Part shown: positions 1-6,398 of the stretch, in pieces
Layout: the number at the start of each line of letters is the position of its first letter
Position numbering within the stretch: the stretch's first letter is position 1
Assembly (NCBI GenBank): GCA_964570585.1
Contig: CAZMYR010000052.1
Location: 1-10,522 of the forward strand
Length of the DNA: 10,522 nucleotides
Reading direction: 5' to 3'
Source of the DNA: G020354945 sp964570585
Lineage (GTDB): Bacteria > Omnitrophota > Gorgyraeia > JABMRG01 > JAFGKX01
Position numbers and translations under genes: made by a program
The notes under the pieces: model-generated
The model's input: only the letters and a program-made list of their open reading frames with translations
Told to the model about the DNA's origin: nothing
Databases searched by the model: none

Positions 1-1
1 T

Positions 2-16
2 TCGTGCCAGGCACGA
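2..16. repeat. Short palindrome followed by a T-run on the + strand; possible terminator
   Basis: The sequence tcgtgccaggcacga is a perfect 15-base palindrome around a central base. It can fold as a stem of 5 to 6 bp with a small loop. On the + strand it is followed by TTTTTATTT, the layout of a short intrinsic terminator for a gene lying left of the window. On the minus strand it lies about 55 bases beyond the end of the broken secreted-protein gene, and any T-run there would be outside the window. The GTGCCTGGCAC core also resembles REP-type palindromes, so terminator and dispersed repeat cannot be told apart here. Confidence 0.35.
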
Positions 17-71
17 TTTTTATTTACCGAACTTATTTTTCAAGATTCAAGACCCCTATTGCACCGTAGTT

Positions 72-648
72 TCAATGAACCACGCAAACTGGATCTGGAT
101 CGCCACCAGTCCTGTAAAATGCTCCTACTGTAAGGCCACCAGCTATCGCTGTAGCATTATCTGCATATACCGGGAGTCCCACAACCTGTAATTTGGCTGT
201 AGGAGACTCGTCGTGCCGATGCCGACGTTGCCGTTTGCTATAATGCGCATTTTTTCCTGCTGAGTGTTATATATATTGAGTATAGAAACGCAAGCCACCC
301 GTATTAAATGTCTCTTTGGCAAAACCAATTGCTCCACCACTGACACATGAATCAAACAAGAACTTAATCTCACCAGATGCGGCATCAACCGCAATATTAG
401 GGTCGCGAATAGTCAGTTTCTCCGTAGGACTTGTCGTCCCGATGCCGACGTTGCCTTCTACAAACAAATCCGTATCCGGTATTGCTAGGATCAGGGGCGG
501 TATAGTTATCGCCCACTGAAAGGGTTCGATACTCTCCATAAGGAGCGGGGTAATAGGTGGTAAGAGTAATCTCTTCTCCGGCATAAGCTATACCTGAATA
601 ACACAATACCGTTAATATTGTTACCAGGAAAAACAGTTTTGCCTTCAT
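72..648 (-). pseudogene. Secreted GNVGIGTTSP-repeat protein, broken by three frameshifts
   Basis: Start at 648 is chosen because GGAGG (657-661) lies 8 bases upstream; the ATG at 654 would be only 2 bases from it. The N-terminus MKAKLFFLVTILTVLCYSGI followed by AYA is a Sec signal peptide, then GEEITLTTYYPAPYGEY. The frame must shift three times to stay coding: near 462-464 (extra base in a T-run of the coding strand; repaired reading GFVVEGNVGIGTTSP), near 269-276 (one AT unit missing in an (AT)n run; repaired QYIYNTQQEK), and near 202-206 (extra CT relative to the matching place at 427-432). The repaired gene would encode 191 residues, with two GNVGIGTTSP repeats about 75 residues apart and the end GGLTVGAFYRTGGDPDPVCV then VH, stop at 72-74. 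The repeats share 22 bases of DNA (211-232 and 434-455, one mismatch). Similar NVGIGT repeats occur in phage tail-fibre and surface proteins; function is unknown. All neighbouring frames are intact, so decay or phase switching is more likely than poor sequence. Confidence 0.8.
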
Positions 649-673
649 TGCCATGTCCTCCTTGGTTATTCGT

Positions 674-694
674 CCCGACACCAAAGGTGTCGGG
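674..694. repeat. Perfect 9-bp hairpin between aroC and the broken secreted gene
   Basis: The arms cccgacacc and ggtgtcggg pair perfectly around a 3-base loop (aaa). The hairpin starts 4 bases beyond the aroC stop and ends about 11 bases before the GGAGG of the next gene. It could stabilise the 3' end of aroC mRNA or act as a weak terminator, but no T-run follows it on the minus strand, so a classical intrinsic terminator is not supported. It may be another short dispersed palindrome like those in the other gaps of this operon. Confidence 0.6.
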
Positions 695-698
695 GCTC

Positions 699-1814
699 CT
701 ACGTTAAGTTTTTAATATATCCCTTATAATTTCTGATGGTTTCGCTAACGGAATCTCCTCCGAATTTTTCAAGCATTGCCTGAGCAAGGACAAATGCTGC
801 GACGTTTTCTCCGACAACAGAAGCGGCAGCTAAGGCGCAGACATCTGCTCTTTCCACAGCTGCTTTTTTGGCGATTTTTTTCTTAATATCTATTGAATCT
901 AATGACTTCATAAGGGTAGATATAGGTTTCATAGCGCAGGTTACGCGTAAGGGTTCGCCATTGGTCATTCCGCCTTCTATACCGCCTGCGTTGTTTGTCT
1001 TGCGAACTATTTTTTTCCCTTTAAGATATATTGCATCGTGGAATCGAGAGCCGGGTAATCTTGCGCCTTCAAAACCAAGCCCAAATTCTACTCCTTTAAT
1101 AGCCTGTATGGACATAAGCTCAAGCGCTAAACGCCCGTCGAGCTTTCGGTCATAGTGCATACAGCTTCCTAAACCCAGCGGCAGATTCAAAACAATTATC
1201 TCAAAACCGCCTCCGGCTGTATCGCCTTTTCTTTTGACCTGTTCTATCCTTCTGAGCATGAGAGATTCTGCATACTTATCAGCGCAATTTATTGCCGACT
1301 TCGATGCGTTTCGCTTTATATCTTCAAATGAGAGCTGTTTTGTCTGTGCATTTACGTCGCATATATATTTGGTATGGCTGAAGATATCAATCCCAAACTC
1401 TGCCAAAAAGAGCCTGCAGGCAGCGCCGACAGCAACTCGCTCCGCTGTTTCTCTGGCGCTGGCCCGCTCTAATATATCTCTTGCATCATGGATATTATAT
1501 TTAAGCATACCTGCTAAATCAGCATGGCCGGGCCTGGGGCAAGTTACCGGAGGTAATCTATCCAGGGTTTTGTCTTTATTTTCAATGAATAATGTTATAG
1601 GGCCTGCCGTAGTATAGCCCTTCCTTACACCGGATAGTATCTTTACCTTATCAGCCTCGAGCTTCATCCTCTTTCCTCTTCCATAACCCATCTGGCGCTT
1701 TTTAAGTTGTAGATTTATCAACTTTTGGTCTATCTTTACGCCCCGCGGCATACCTTCAAGTATAGCCACTAAACATTTGCCGTGGGATTCACCTGCAGTC
1801 ATGTATCGTAACAT
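699..1814 (-). CDS. aroC: Chorismate synthase
   Basis: Converts 5-enolpyruvylshikimate-3-phosphate to chorismate, the last step of the shikimate pathway, in the cytoplasm with reduced flavin as cofactor. The 371-residue protein is a normal length. Family signatures are in place: GESHG (residues 8-12, with the conserved His11), MGYGRGKRM (42-50), RPGHAD (94-99, with His97), the block DARDILERASARETA (110-124), and near the C-terminus ERADVCALAAASVVGEN. The start at 1814 is supported by AAGGAG six bases upstream. The gene is 117 bp downstream of the prepilin peptidase gene, and that gap is mostly a palindromic element which leaves the aroC ribosome binding site intact. With aroE two genes upstream it forms a partial shikimate set. 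No key residue appears to be missing. Confidence 0.97.
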   Translation of the reverse strand: MLRYMTAGESHGKCLVAILEGMPRGVKIDQKLINLQLKKRQMGYGRGKRMKLEADKVKILSGVRKGYTTAGPITLFIENKDKTLDRLPPVTCPRPGHADLAGMLKYNIHDARDILERASARETAERVAVGAACRLFLAEFGIDIFSHTKYICDVNAQTKQLSFEDIKRNASKSAINCADKYAESLMLRRIEQVKRKGDTAGGGFEIIVLNLPLGLGSCMHYDRKLDGRLALELMSIQAIKGVEFGLGFEGARLPGSRFHDAIYLKGKKIVRKTNNAGGIEGGMTNGEPLRVTCAMKPISTLMKSLDSIDIKKKIAKKAAVERADVCALAAASVVGENVAAFVLAQAMLEKFGGDSVSETIRNYKGYIKNLT

Positions 1815-1831
1815 AGCATTCTCCTTTTATA

Positions 1832-1926
1832 GCGCCGTTTGGGATTTCAAATGGGCAAGTGTCCCCTAACTTGTAACTTGCCAGTCGCATTGGGGGACAT
1901 TTGCCTCTCTGGAATCCCAAACGGCG
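1832..1926. repeat. Palindromic element, subfamily A, copy 1 (GTGTCCCC core)
   Basis: The outer arms gcgccgtttggga (1832-1844) and tcccaaacggcgc (1914-1926) are perfect 13-base inverted repeats. Inside them lie gggcaagtgtcccc and its approximate partner gggggacatttgcc, around a loop that holds a small direct repeat (taacttgtaacttg). The element starts 5 bases after the prepilin peptidase stop and ends about 5 bases before the aroC Shine-Dalgarno. The arms match those of the element at 2703-2815, and the core matches the elements at 5231-5305 and 8680-8766. It looks like a non-coding REP or MITE-type repeat that would form a long hairpin in the operon mRNA. No open frame or transposase is associated with it. 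Confidence 0.8.
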
Positions 1927-1931
1927 CATTC

Positions 1932-2693
1932 TTAAAACAGGTAATTCAAAATATCCTTACCCCAGAATACAACAACAATTGCAGCTAATGACAGATATGG
2001 GCCATAGGGTATTATGTCTTTCTTATATTTTAATTTCATTACTATGCCAACAACAGAGCCAAAAAACGGCGCTATGAAATATACCAAAATCACAAATTTC
2101 CAACCAAGGAATGCGCCGAGCATAGCCATCAATTTTACATCGCCCCCGCCCATAGCCTCTTTTTTAAATATGAGCTTTCCGATTACTCCTGTAAAATAGA
2201 TAGAAGCGCCGCCTACTAATAGCCCCAATGCTGAATATATAAGGCCTGAATACCAAAAAGTTTCACCATGAAGTGATGGATAAAACAAACTGAATATCAA
2301 TCCTAAAATCATACCTAAATACGTAATCTCATCAGGTATAATCTGCTGTTTAAAATCAACAAATGTAGCTACGGTAAGCCCGCAAAAGAGCATAGAATAG
2401 ATAATAAATTTAAGGCTTAAGCCCCACGCCATAAAAGCAGAGACTAACAAAACCGCTGTTAATACCTCCACTATAACATACCGAGGTGAAATAGCTTTTT
2501 TGCAAAACCTGCATCTTCCTTTTAATAATATGTAACTTATAACAGGGATATTATCATGCCAGGGTAGGGGCGTTTTACATTCAGGGCAATGGGAGCGCGG
2601 CTTTATTATAGATTCTTTTTTTGGTATACGATATATGCATACGTTTAAGAAGCTACCGAATATTAAGCCGAATATAAAAATTGAGATTAACAT
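1932..2693 (-). CDS. pilD: Prepilin peptidase / N-methyltransferase (A24 family)
   Basis: An inner-membrane aspartic protease of the GxGD type that cleaves leader peptides of type IV pilins or type II secretion pseudopilins and usually N-methylates the new N-terminus. The 253-residue protein has a first hydrophobic segment (residues 2-20), a cytoplasmic zinc-type module with two CxxC pairs (Cys36/Cys39 and Cys61/Cys64), then several membrane segments. The two catalytic aspartates are Asp113 (VDFKQQIIPDE) and Asp185 (MGGGDVK), and the late motif IIPYGPYLS is present (228-236). The frame is open further upstream to an ATG at 2750, but that codon lies inside the palindromic element at 2703-2815, so the start is set at 2693 where family similarity begins. 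No Shine-Dalgarno precedes 2693. Its substrates are not in the window. Confidence 0.93.
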   Translation of the reverse strand: MLISIFIFGLIFGSFLNVCIYRIPKKESIIKPRSHCPECKTPLPWHDNIPVISYILLKGRCRFCKKAISPRYVIVEVLTAVLLVSAFMAWGLSLKFIIYSMLFCGLTVATFVDFKQQIIPDEITYLGMILGLIFSLFYPSLHGETFWYSGLIYSALGLLVGGASIYFTGVIGKLIFKKEAMGGGDVKLMAMLGAFLGWKFVILVYFIAPFFGSVVGIVMKLKYKKDIIPYGPYLSLAAIVVVFWGKDILNYLF

Positions 2694-2702
2694 TTTTATT
2701 AT

Positions 2703-2815
2703 GCACCGTTTGGGAAAGCAAAGGGGCAAGTGTCCCCGTAAAGGGGACATTTGCTACTTTGTTTTCCCAAGCGGTGCTGTTCATTTGCTACTTTGCTTTC
2801 CCAAACGGTGCTATT
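2703..2815. repeat. Palindromic element, subfamily A, copy 2, with duplicated right arm
   Basis: The left arm gcaccgtttggga (2703-2715) pairs perfectly with tcccaaacggtgc (2799-2811) and with one mismatch with tcccaagcggtgc (2765-2777). The core is tgtccccgtaaaggggaca. The right side is present twice as a 34-base tandem duplication (2748-2781 and 2782-2815, three differences). The outer copy overlaps the 3' end of aroE: it encodes the last residues and the stop codon (2788-2790). The other edge ends about 10 bases before the prepilin peptidase start. The arms match the element at 1832-1926. Confidence 0.85.
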
Positions 2816-3648
2816 CTTCCTTCCAACGCTTTTCTCATTACCTCAACCGGTGCGCGTCTGCCTGTCCATAATTGGAAAGCCTCTGCGCCCTGATAAAGCA
2901 GCATTCCTAATCCGTTTACTGCTTTAATCTTCCTTTTTTTTGCTACCTTAACGAGTTTCGTCGGAGATGGATTATATACAACGTCATATATTGACAATCT
3001 ATTGTGCAATAATTTGGGATTAACAGGTAAATGATTTGTTTTTCTCATACCTAACGGCGTAACATTTACTAGTAAATCTATATTACGAGATACGAGATAC
3101 GAGATACGAGATACGAATTCGACTTTACATCTTGGGAAGTATTTCCTTATATTCCTGGCTAAAGAGACAGCTTTGGTTTTGACAATATCGGTTATAAAAA
3201 TTTCTTTTGCGCCTTCTTTTGCCAATGCGAAAGCAACTGCCCTGGCAGCGCCACCGGCTCCGATTAAAAGGGTGCTTTTATTTTTAGGTACCAGCCTTAA
3301 ATCCTCCCTTAAGCTCCGAAGAAAACCTGTTGCATCGGTATTATAACCAATGAGCCTTCTGCCCTTAGCCACCACCGTATTTACCGCCCCAATCATAGAA
3401 GCCAATTTATCAACTCTGTCAAGGTAACGCATGCAGGTACTTTTAAATGGAATGGTAATATTAAAGCCGCCTATACCAGCGCCTTTTAATATCTTTATTG
3501 TCTCTTTTAATCTTTTTGGTTCTACCGATAATGGTATATATAGGGCCTTTATCTTTAATTTAGAAAAAGCAGCATTGTGCATATATGGCGATAGGGTATG
3601 CCCAACGGGATACCCTATTAGTGCAAAAATCTTCAGCCTGTCTTTCAT
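2788..3648 (-). CDS. aroE: Shikimate dehydrogenase
   Basis: Reduces 3-dehydroshikimate to shikimate with a nicotinamide cofactor. The 286 residues carry the expected landmarks: the shikimate-site motif YPVGHTLSP (residues 13-21; Thr18 stands where Ser14 is in E. coli, Ser20 matches Ser16), NITIPFK with catalytic Lys69, GAVNT (87-91), GYNTDATGF with Asp105, the dinucleotide loop GAGGAARA (130-137), NVTPLGM (195-201), YDVVYNPSPT, and NGLGMLLYQGAEAFQLW. The usual NADP motif NRTxxR after the second strand is replaced by TDIVKTKA (153-160). Residues of about 178-188 (FVSRISYLVSR) are encoded by a 7-bp tandem repeat, and the C-terminal IAPFGKAK comes from the neighbouring palindromic element. No Shine-Dalgarno precedes the ATG; the 40-bp gap to leuA is AT-rich repeat. 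Confidence 0.95.
   Translation of the reverse strand: MKDRLKIFALIGYPVGHTLSPYMHNAAFSKLKIKALYIPLSVEPKRLKETIKILKGAGIGGFNITIPFKSTCMRYLDRVDKLASMIGAVNTVVAKGRRLIGYNTDATGFLRSLREDLRLVPKNKSTLLIGAGGAARAVAFALAKEGAKEIFITDIVKTKAVSLARNIRKYFPRCKVEFVSRISYLVSRNIDLLVNVTPLGMRKTNHLPVNPKLLHNRLSIYDVVYNPSPTKLVKVAKKRKIKAVNGLGMLLYQGAEAFQLWTGRRAPVEVMRKALEGRIAPFGKAK
3085..3116. repeat. Heptanucleotide tandem repeat inside aroE
   Basis: The unit acgagat is repeated four times exactly (3085-3112), followed by a partial acga. It lies in the coding sequence of aroE and reads on the minus strand as FVSRISYLVSR. Seven is not a multiple of three, so gain or loss of one or two units would break the frame; only steps of three units (21 bp, 7 residues) keep it. 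The position falls between the cofactor domain strand and the NVTPLGM motif, where AroE proteins vary. Confidence 0.9.
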
Positions 3649-3651
3649 ATA

Positions 3652-3688
3652 TTCGAATTTTGATTTTTGATTTTTGAATTTTGATTTT
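3652..3688. repeat. AT-rich short tandem repeats filling the aroE-leuA gap
   Basis: The 40-bp gap between the leuA stop and the aroE start is almost entirely made of units of the type gatttttgatttt. On the minus strand the 13-mer aaaatcaaaattc occurs twice within it. There is no Shine-Dalgarno for aroE in it. It has no GTGTCCCC core and does not belong to the palindromic family seen in other gaps. Confidence 0.75.
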
Positions 3689-5221
3689 CTATGTCCATTG
3701 TCTCAGTTTTGGTTCGCGCTGGTAGGCTATTTTATTCATTACATTGAGATAGGCCTTGACACTTGCTTCTATTATATCGGTACTCGTCCCCCTGCCTGTT
3801 AGCACCTGATTTTTTATCCGGACTTTTACAGAAACCTCGCCTAAGGCATCCTTGCCGCTAGTAATAGAACGGATAGAATAATCTATGAGCCTGCCGGATT
3901 CTTTGGTTATTTTATCAACTGCCTTATAGCAGGCGTCAACAGGCCCGTCGCCAATAGCTTCTGCCTCTTTTGTTCTTTTACCCTTTTTAAGCTTTACTTT
4001 GGCGTACGGAGTCTCTTCCGTTCCCCCTTTTATATAAAGATGGGTAAGTTTATATCGTTCGGCAATTATAATCAGTTCATCCTCAACGATAGCTTTTAAA
4101 TCTTCGTCAAAAATATTCTTTTTCTTGTCAGCCAGCATCTTAAATCGCTTAAAGGCCTTATCCAGCTGAGTTTTTGAGAGTCTATATCCCAATTTTTCAA
4201 ATCTTCTGCTGAGTGCGTGTCTGCCCGAATGCTTTCCTAAAACTAACTTGGTTTCTCCAAAACCAACATCTTCGGGTTTCATTATCTCATAAGTAATGGC
4301 TTTCTTTAAAATGCCATCCTGATGTATTCCTGCTTCGTGGCTGAAGGCGTTCATTCCTACAATGGCTTTATTTGGCTGGACATTTATGCCTGTGAGCCTG
4401 CTTACCATCCGTGAAGTTTCATAAAGCAGCTTTGTGTCAATATCTGTCTGTAAATTAAAAAGGTCTCTTCTTGTATTTATAGCCATAACTATTTCCTCCA
4501 AAGAAGCATTACCCGCCCGTTCTCCTATTCCATTTATGGTGCATTCTACCTGCCTTGCGCCATTGTTTATAGCTGCTAAGGAATTAGAAACAGCCAGCCC
4601 TAAGTCATTATGACAATGGATACTAATTATGGCTTTGTTTATATTTGGTACTTTGTTAATAATATCGTATATAAGCCTGCCGAATTCATCGGGTATTGCA
4701 TAACCGACAGTATCCGGTATATTCACTGTTTTCGCCCCGGCGGAAATTACTGCTTCTACTACCCTGTATAAAAATTCCTTTTCTGTCCTGGAGGCATCTT
4801 CAGGAGAAAACTCGATATCGTCTACAAATCTTTTTGCATATTTTACCGAAGTTATAGCCTGTTTTAAAATCTCATCGACCGCCTTTTTTAATTTATATTT
4901 CATATGTATCTTGGAAGTTGCCAGAAAAACATGTATCCGAGGCCGCTTTGCAAAACGGACTGCCTCATATGCAGCGTCTATGTCTTTTTTTAGAGAGCGG
5001 GCCAGGCCGCAGATAGCAGGGCCTTTTACCTTCTTTGCAATCTGTTTTACTGCTTCAAGGTCGTCTGGAGAGGCTATAGGAAATCCTGCCTCTATTATAT
5101 CCACACCCAAACGAGCAAGTTGATGAGCAATCTCCAGCTTTTCATTCTTTTGAAGACTCGCTCCGGGAGATTGCTCTCCATCCCGCAACGTTGTATCGAA
5201 TATTATAACCTTGTCTTTCAT
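3689..5221 (-). CDS. leuA: 2-isopropylmalate synthase
   Basis: Condenses 2-oxoisovalerate with acetyl-CoA, the first committed step of leucine synthesis; it takes the product of IlvD as substrate. The 510-residue protein has the catalytic TIM-barrel domain with TTLRDGEQSPGASL (residues 10-23; metal ligand Asp14), HCHNDLGLAVSNSL (202-215; His202 and His204), NGIGERAGNASLEE (230-243; Asn238) and FSHEAGIHQDG (293-303). The C-terminal regulatory LeuA dimer domain (about 375-500) is complete, so leucine feedback control is expected. The motifs fit LeuA better than citramalate or homocitrate synthase. There is no Shine-Dalgarno before the ATG: a palindromic element ends 9 bases upstream. The gap to ilvC is 88 bp and nearly all of it is that element. 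Confidence 0.95.
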   Translation of the reverse strand: MKDKVIIFDTTLRDGEQSPGASLQKNEKLEIAHQLARLGVDIIEAGFPIASPDDLEAVKQIAKKVKGPAICGLARSLKKDIDAAYEAVRFAKRPRIHVFLATSKIHMKYKLKKAVDEILKQAITSVKYAKRFVDDIEFSPEDASRTEKEFLYRVVEAVISAGAKTVNIPDTVGYAIPDEFGRLIYDIINKVPNINKAIISIHCHNDLGLAVSNSLAAINNGARQVECTINGIGERAGNASLEEIVMAINTRRDLFNLQTDIDTKLLYETSRMVSRLTGINVQPNKAIVGMNAFSHEAGIHQDGILKKAITYEIMKPEDVGFGETKLVLGKHSGRHALSRRFEKLGYRLSKTQLDKAFKRFKMLADKKKNIFDEDLKAIVEDELIIIAERYKLTHLYIKGGTEETPYAKVKLKKGKRTKEAEAIGDGPVDACYKAVDKITKESGRLIDYSIRSITSGKDALGEVSVKVRIKNQVLTGRGTSTDIIEASVKAYLNVMNKIAYQREPKLRQWT

Positions 5222-5230
5222 TGTTCAGAA

Positions 5231-5305
5231 GGGACGTTTCTGAAACCAAAGAGGAAAGTGTCCCCTTTTTGGGGACATTTTCCCCTTAGGTTTCAGAAAC
5301 GTCCC
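5231..5305. repeat. Palindromic element, subfamily B, copy 1
   Basis: The outer arms gggacgtttctgaaacc (5231-5247) and ggtttcagaaacgtccc (5289-5305) are perfect 17-base inverted repeats. The inner core gtgtcccc, ttttt, ggggaca forms the tip of the hairpin and is shared with the other three elements. The element fills nearly the whole gap: it starts 4 bases beyond the ilvC stop and ends 9 bases before the leuA ATG. The RNA would form a hairpin of about 75 nt. No T-run follows on the minus strand, so it is not a standard terminator. Confidence 0.88.
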
Positions 5306-5309
5306 TATA

Positions 5310-6299
5310 CTATTTCATCCAAGGCATCATGCCGCGCAGTTCCTTACCAACTCCCTCAAGCATGTGTTTTGCCTCTTTTTGCCTTGAGGCGTTAAATTTC
5401 GGCCTGTCAACTTGATTTTCTTCTACCCATTCCTTTGCAAAAGAGCCGTCTTTTATCTCTGAAAGAATCTTCTTCATCTCTTTACGGGTCGTGTCCGTAA
5501 TTATTCTTTTGCCTCTGGTATAATCGCCATACTCAGCAGTATCAGAAATTATGCTTCTCATATGGGCAATGCCGCCTTCGTAAATCAAATCCGTAATAAG
5601 TTTGACTTCATGCAAGCATTCAAAATAAGCAATCTCAGGCTGATAACCTGCCTCAACCAATGTATCAAAGCCTGCCTTTATTAATTCAGTAAGCCCTCCG
5701 CATAAAACCGCCTGCTCTCCAAAAAGGTCTGTCTCTGTCTCTTCTGCAAAGGTTGTTTCAATAACGCCTGCTCTTGTTCCGCCTATTGCTTTGGCATAAG
5801 CTAAGCCAATTTCTTTCGCCTTCCCTGTGTATTCCTGAAATATTGCAAGCAGGCATGGAACCCCCTTGCCTTCTTCGTACATCTTTCGGACCAGAGTGCC
5901 CGGGCCCTTTGGTGCGACCATAAATACATCGATACTCTTTGGCGGTTCTATCTGATGAAAATGGATATTAAATCCATGAGAAAAGACCAGGGCTTTTCCA
6001 TCTGTTAAATTTGGCTCAATATCCATTTTATACAGTTTTGCCTGAATATGGTCCTGAGTAAGAATCTGAATTATATCTGCGCTCTTTGCGGCTTCATTTG
6101 CAGAAACTGGTTTAAAACCATCCTCAATGCACTTTTCATAATTTGGCGTTCCTTCAAGTTCTGCTACAATAACATTGATGCCCGAATCTCTCAGGTTCAA
6201 TGCCTGGGCCCTGCCCTGAGCGCCATATCCTATTACTGCAACCTTTTTTTGTTTTAATAAATCCAACTTTGCATCTTCATCATGATAAACCTTGACCAT
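5310..6299 (-). CDS. ilvC: Ketol-acid reductoisomerase, class I
   Basis: Isomerises and reduces 2-acetolactate (or 2-aceto-2-hydroxybutyrate) to the dihydroxy acid that IlvD uses. At 329 residues it is a short class I enzyme. The Rossmann motif GYGAQG is at residues 24-29. Catalytic and Mg-binding residues are present: His108 (SHGFNIHF), Lys131 (APKGPG), Asp191 and Glu195 (ETETDLFGEQ), Glu227 and Glu231 (YFECLHEVK), and Ser252. The loop that normally binds the 2'-phosphate of NADPH reads VAELEGTPNY (45-54); the usual Arg is Leu48, and Glu47 and Glu49 flank it, which hints at NADH use. The start is supported by GGGAGG seven bases upstream. It lies 99 bp downstream of ilvN, with a repeat-filled gap. 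Confidence 0.96.
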   Translation of the reverse strand: MVKVYHDEDAKLDLLKQKKVAVIGYGAQGRAQALNLRDSGINVIVAELEGTPNYEKCIEDGFKPVSANEAAKSADIIQILTQDHIQAKLYKMDIEPNLTDGKALVFSHGFNIHFHQIEPPKSIDVFMVAPKGPGTLVRKMYEEGKGVPCLLAIFQEYTGKAKEIGLAYAKAIGGTRAGVIETTFAEETETDLFGEQAVLCGGLTELIKAGFDTLVEAGYQPEIAYFECLHEVKLITDLIYEGGIAHMRSIISDTAEYGDYTRGKRIITDTTRKEMKKILSEIKDGSFAKEWVEENQVDRPKFNASRQKEAKHMLEGVGKELRGMMPWMK

Positions 6300-6329
6300 T
6301 CGTGTTCCTCCCTTTCTAAATCAGTGTCC

Positions 6330-6397
6330 GTTATTGCGTTATAGAGTTATAGCGTATTAGAACACAATAACGCTATAACGCACAACGCTATAACGCG
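6330..6397. repeat. Inverted/direct repeats of a gcgttatag unit in the ilvN-ilvC gap
   Basis: The unit gcgttatag (6336-6344), with a variant agttatagcg (6345-6354), occurs on one side. Its inverse cgctataacg occurs twice on the other side (6371-6380 and 6386-6395). The two sides can pair as an imperfect hairpin. The region fills most of the gap between the ilvN stop and the ilvC ribosome binding site, which is left intact. The unit is unrelated in sequence to the GTGTCCCC elements. Confidence 0.75.
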
Positions 6398-6398
6398 A

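Noticed and set aside
72..648. Broken left-end gene as a type IV pilin processed by the nearby prepilin peptidase
   Set aside because: The N-terminus is a Sec signal peptide ending AYA with no Gly-Phe-Thr-Leu-Ile-Glu type prepilin cleavage site, and the body is GNVGIGTTSP repeats rather than a pilin fold.
2694..2750. Extended start of the prepilin peptidase at 2750, adding 19 residues
   Set aside because: The extra codons lie inside the palindromic element, and family similarity begins at the Met at 2693. An extension before the first membrane segment is not expected.
3689..5221. leuA as citramalate synthase (cimA) or homocitrate synthase
   Set aside because: RDGEQSPGASL, HCHNDLGLAVSNSLAA and the complete LeuA dimer domain fit 2-isopropylmalate synthase, and the gene follows ilvC in a branched-chain operon.
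5231..5305. Hairpin in the ilvC-leuA gap as an intrinsic terminator
   Set aside because: No T-run follows on the minus strand, and the downstream genes leuA, aroE and aroC have no promoter I can see in the gap. A read-through hairpin is more likely.
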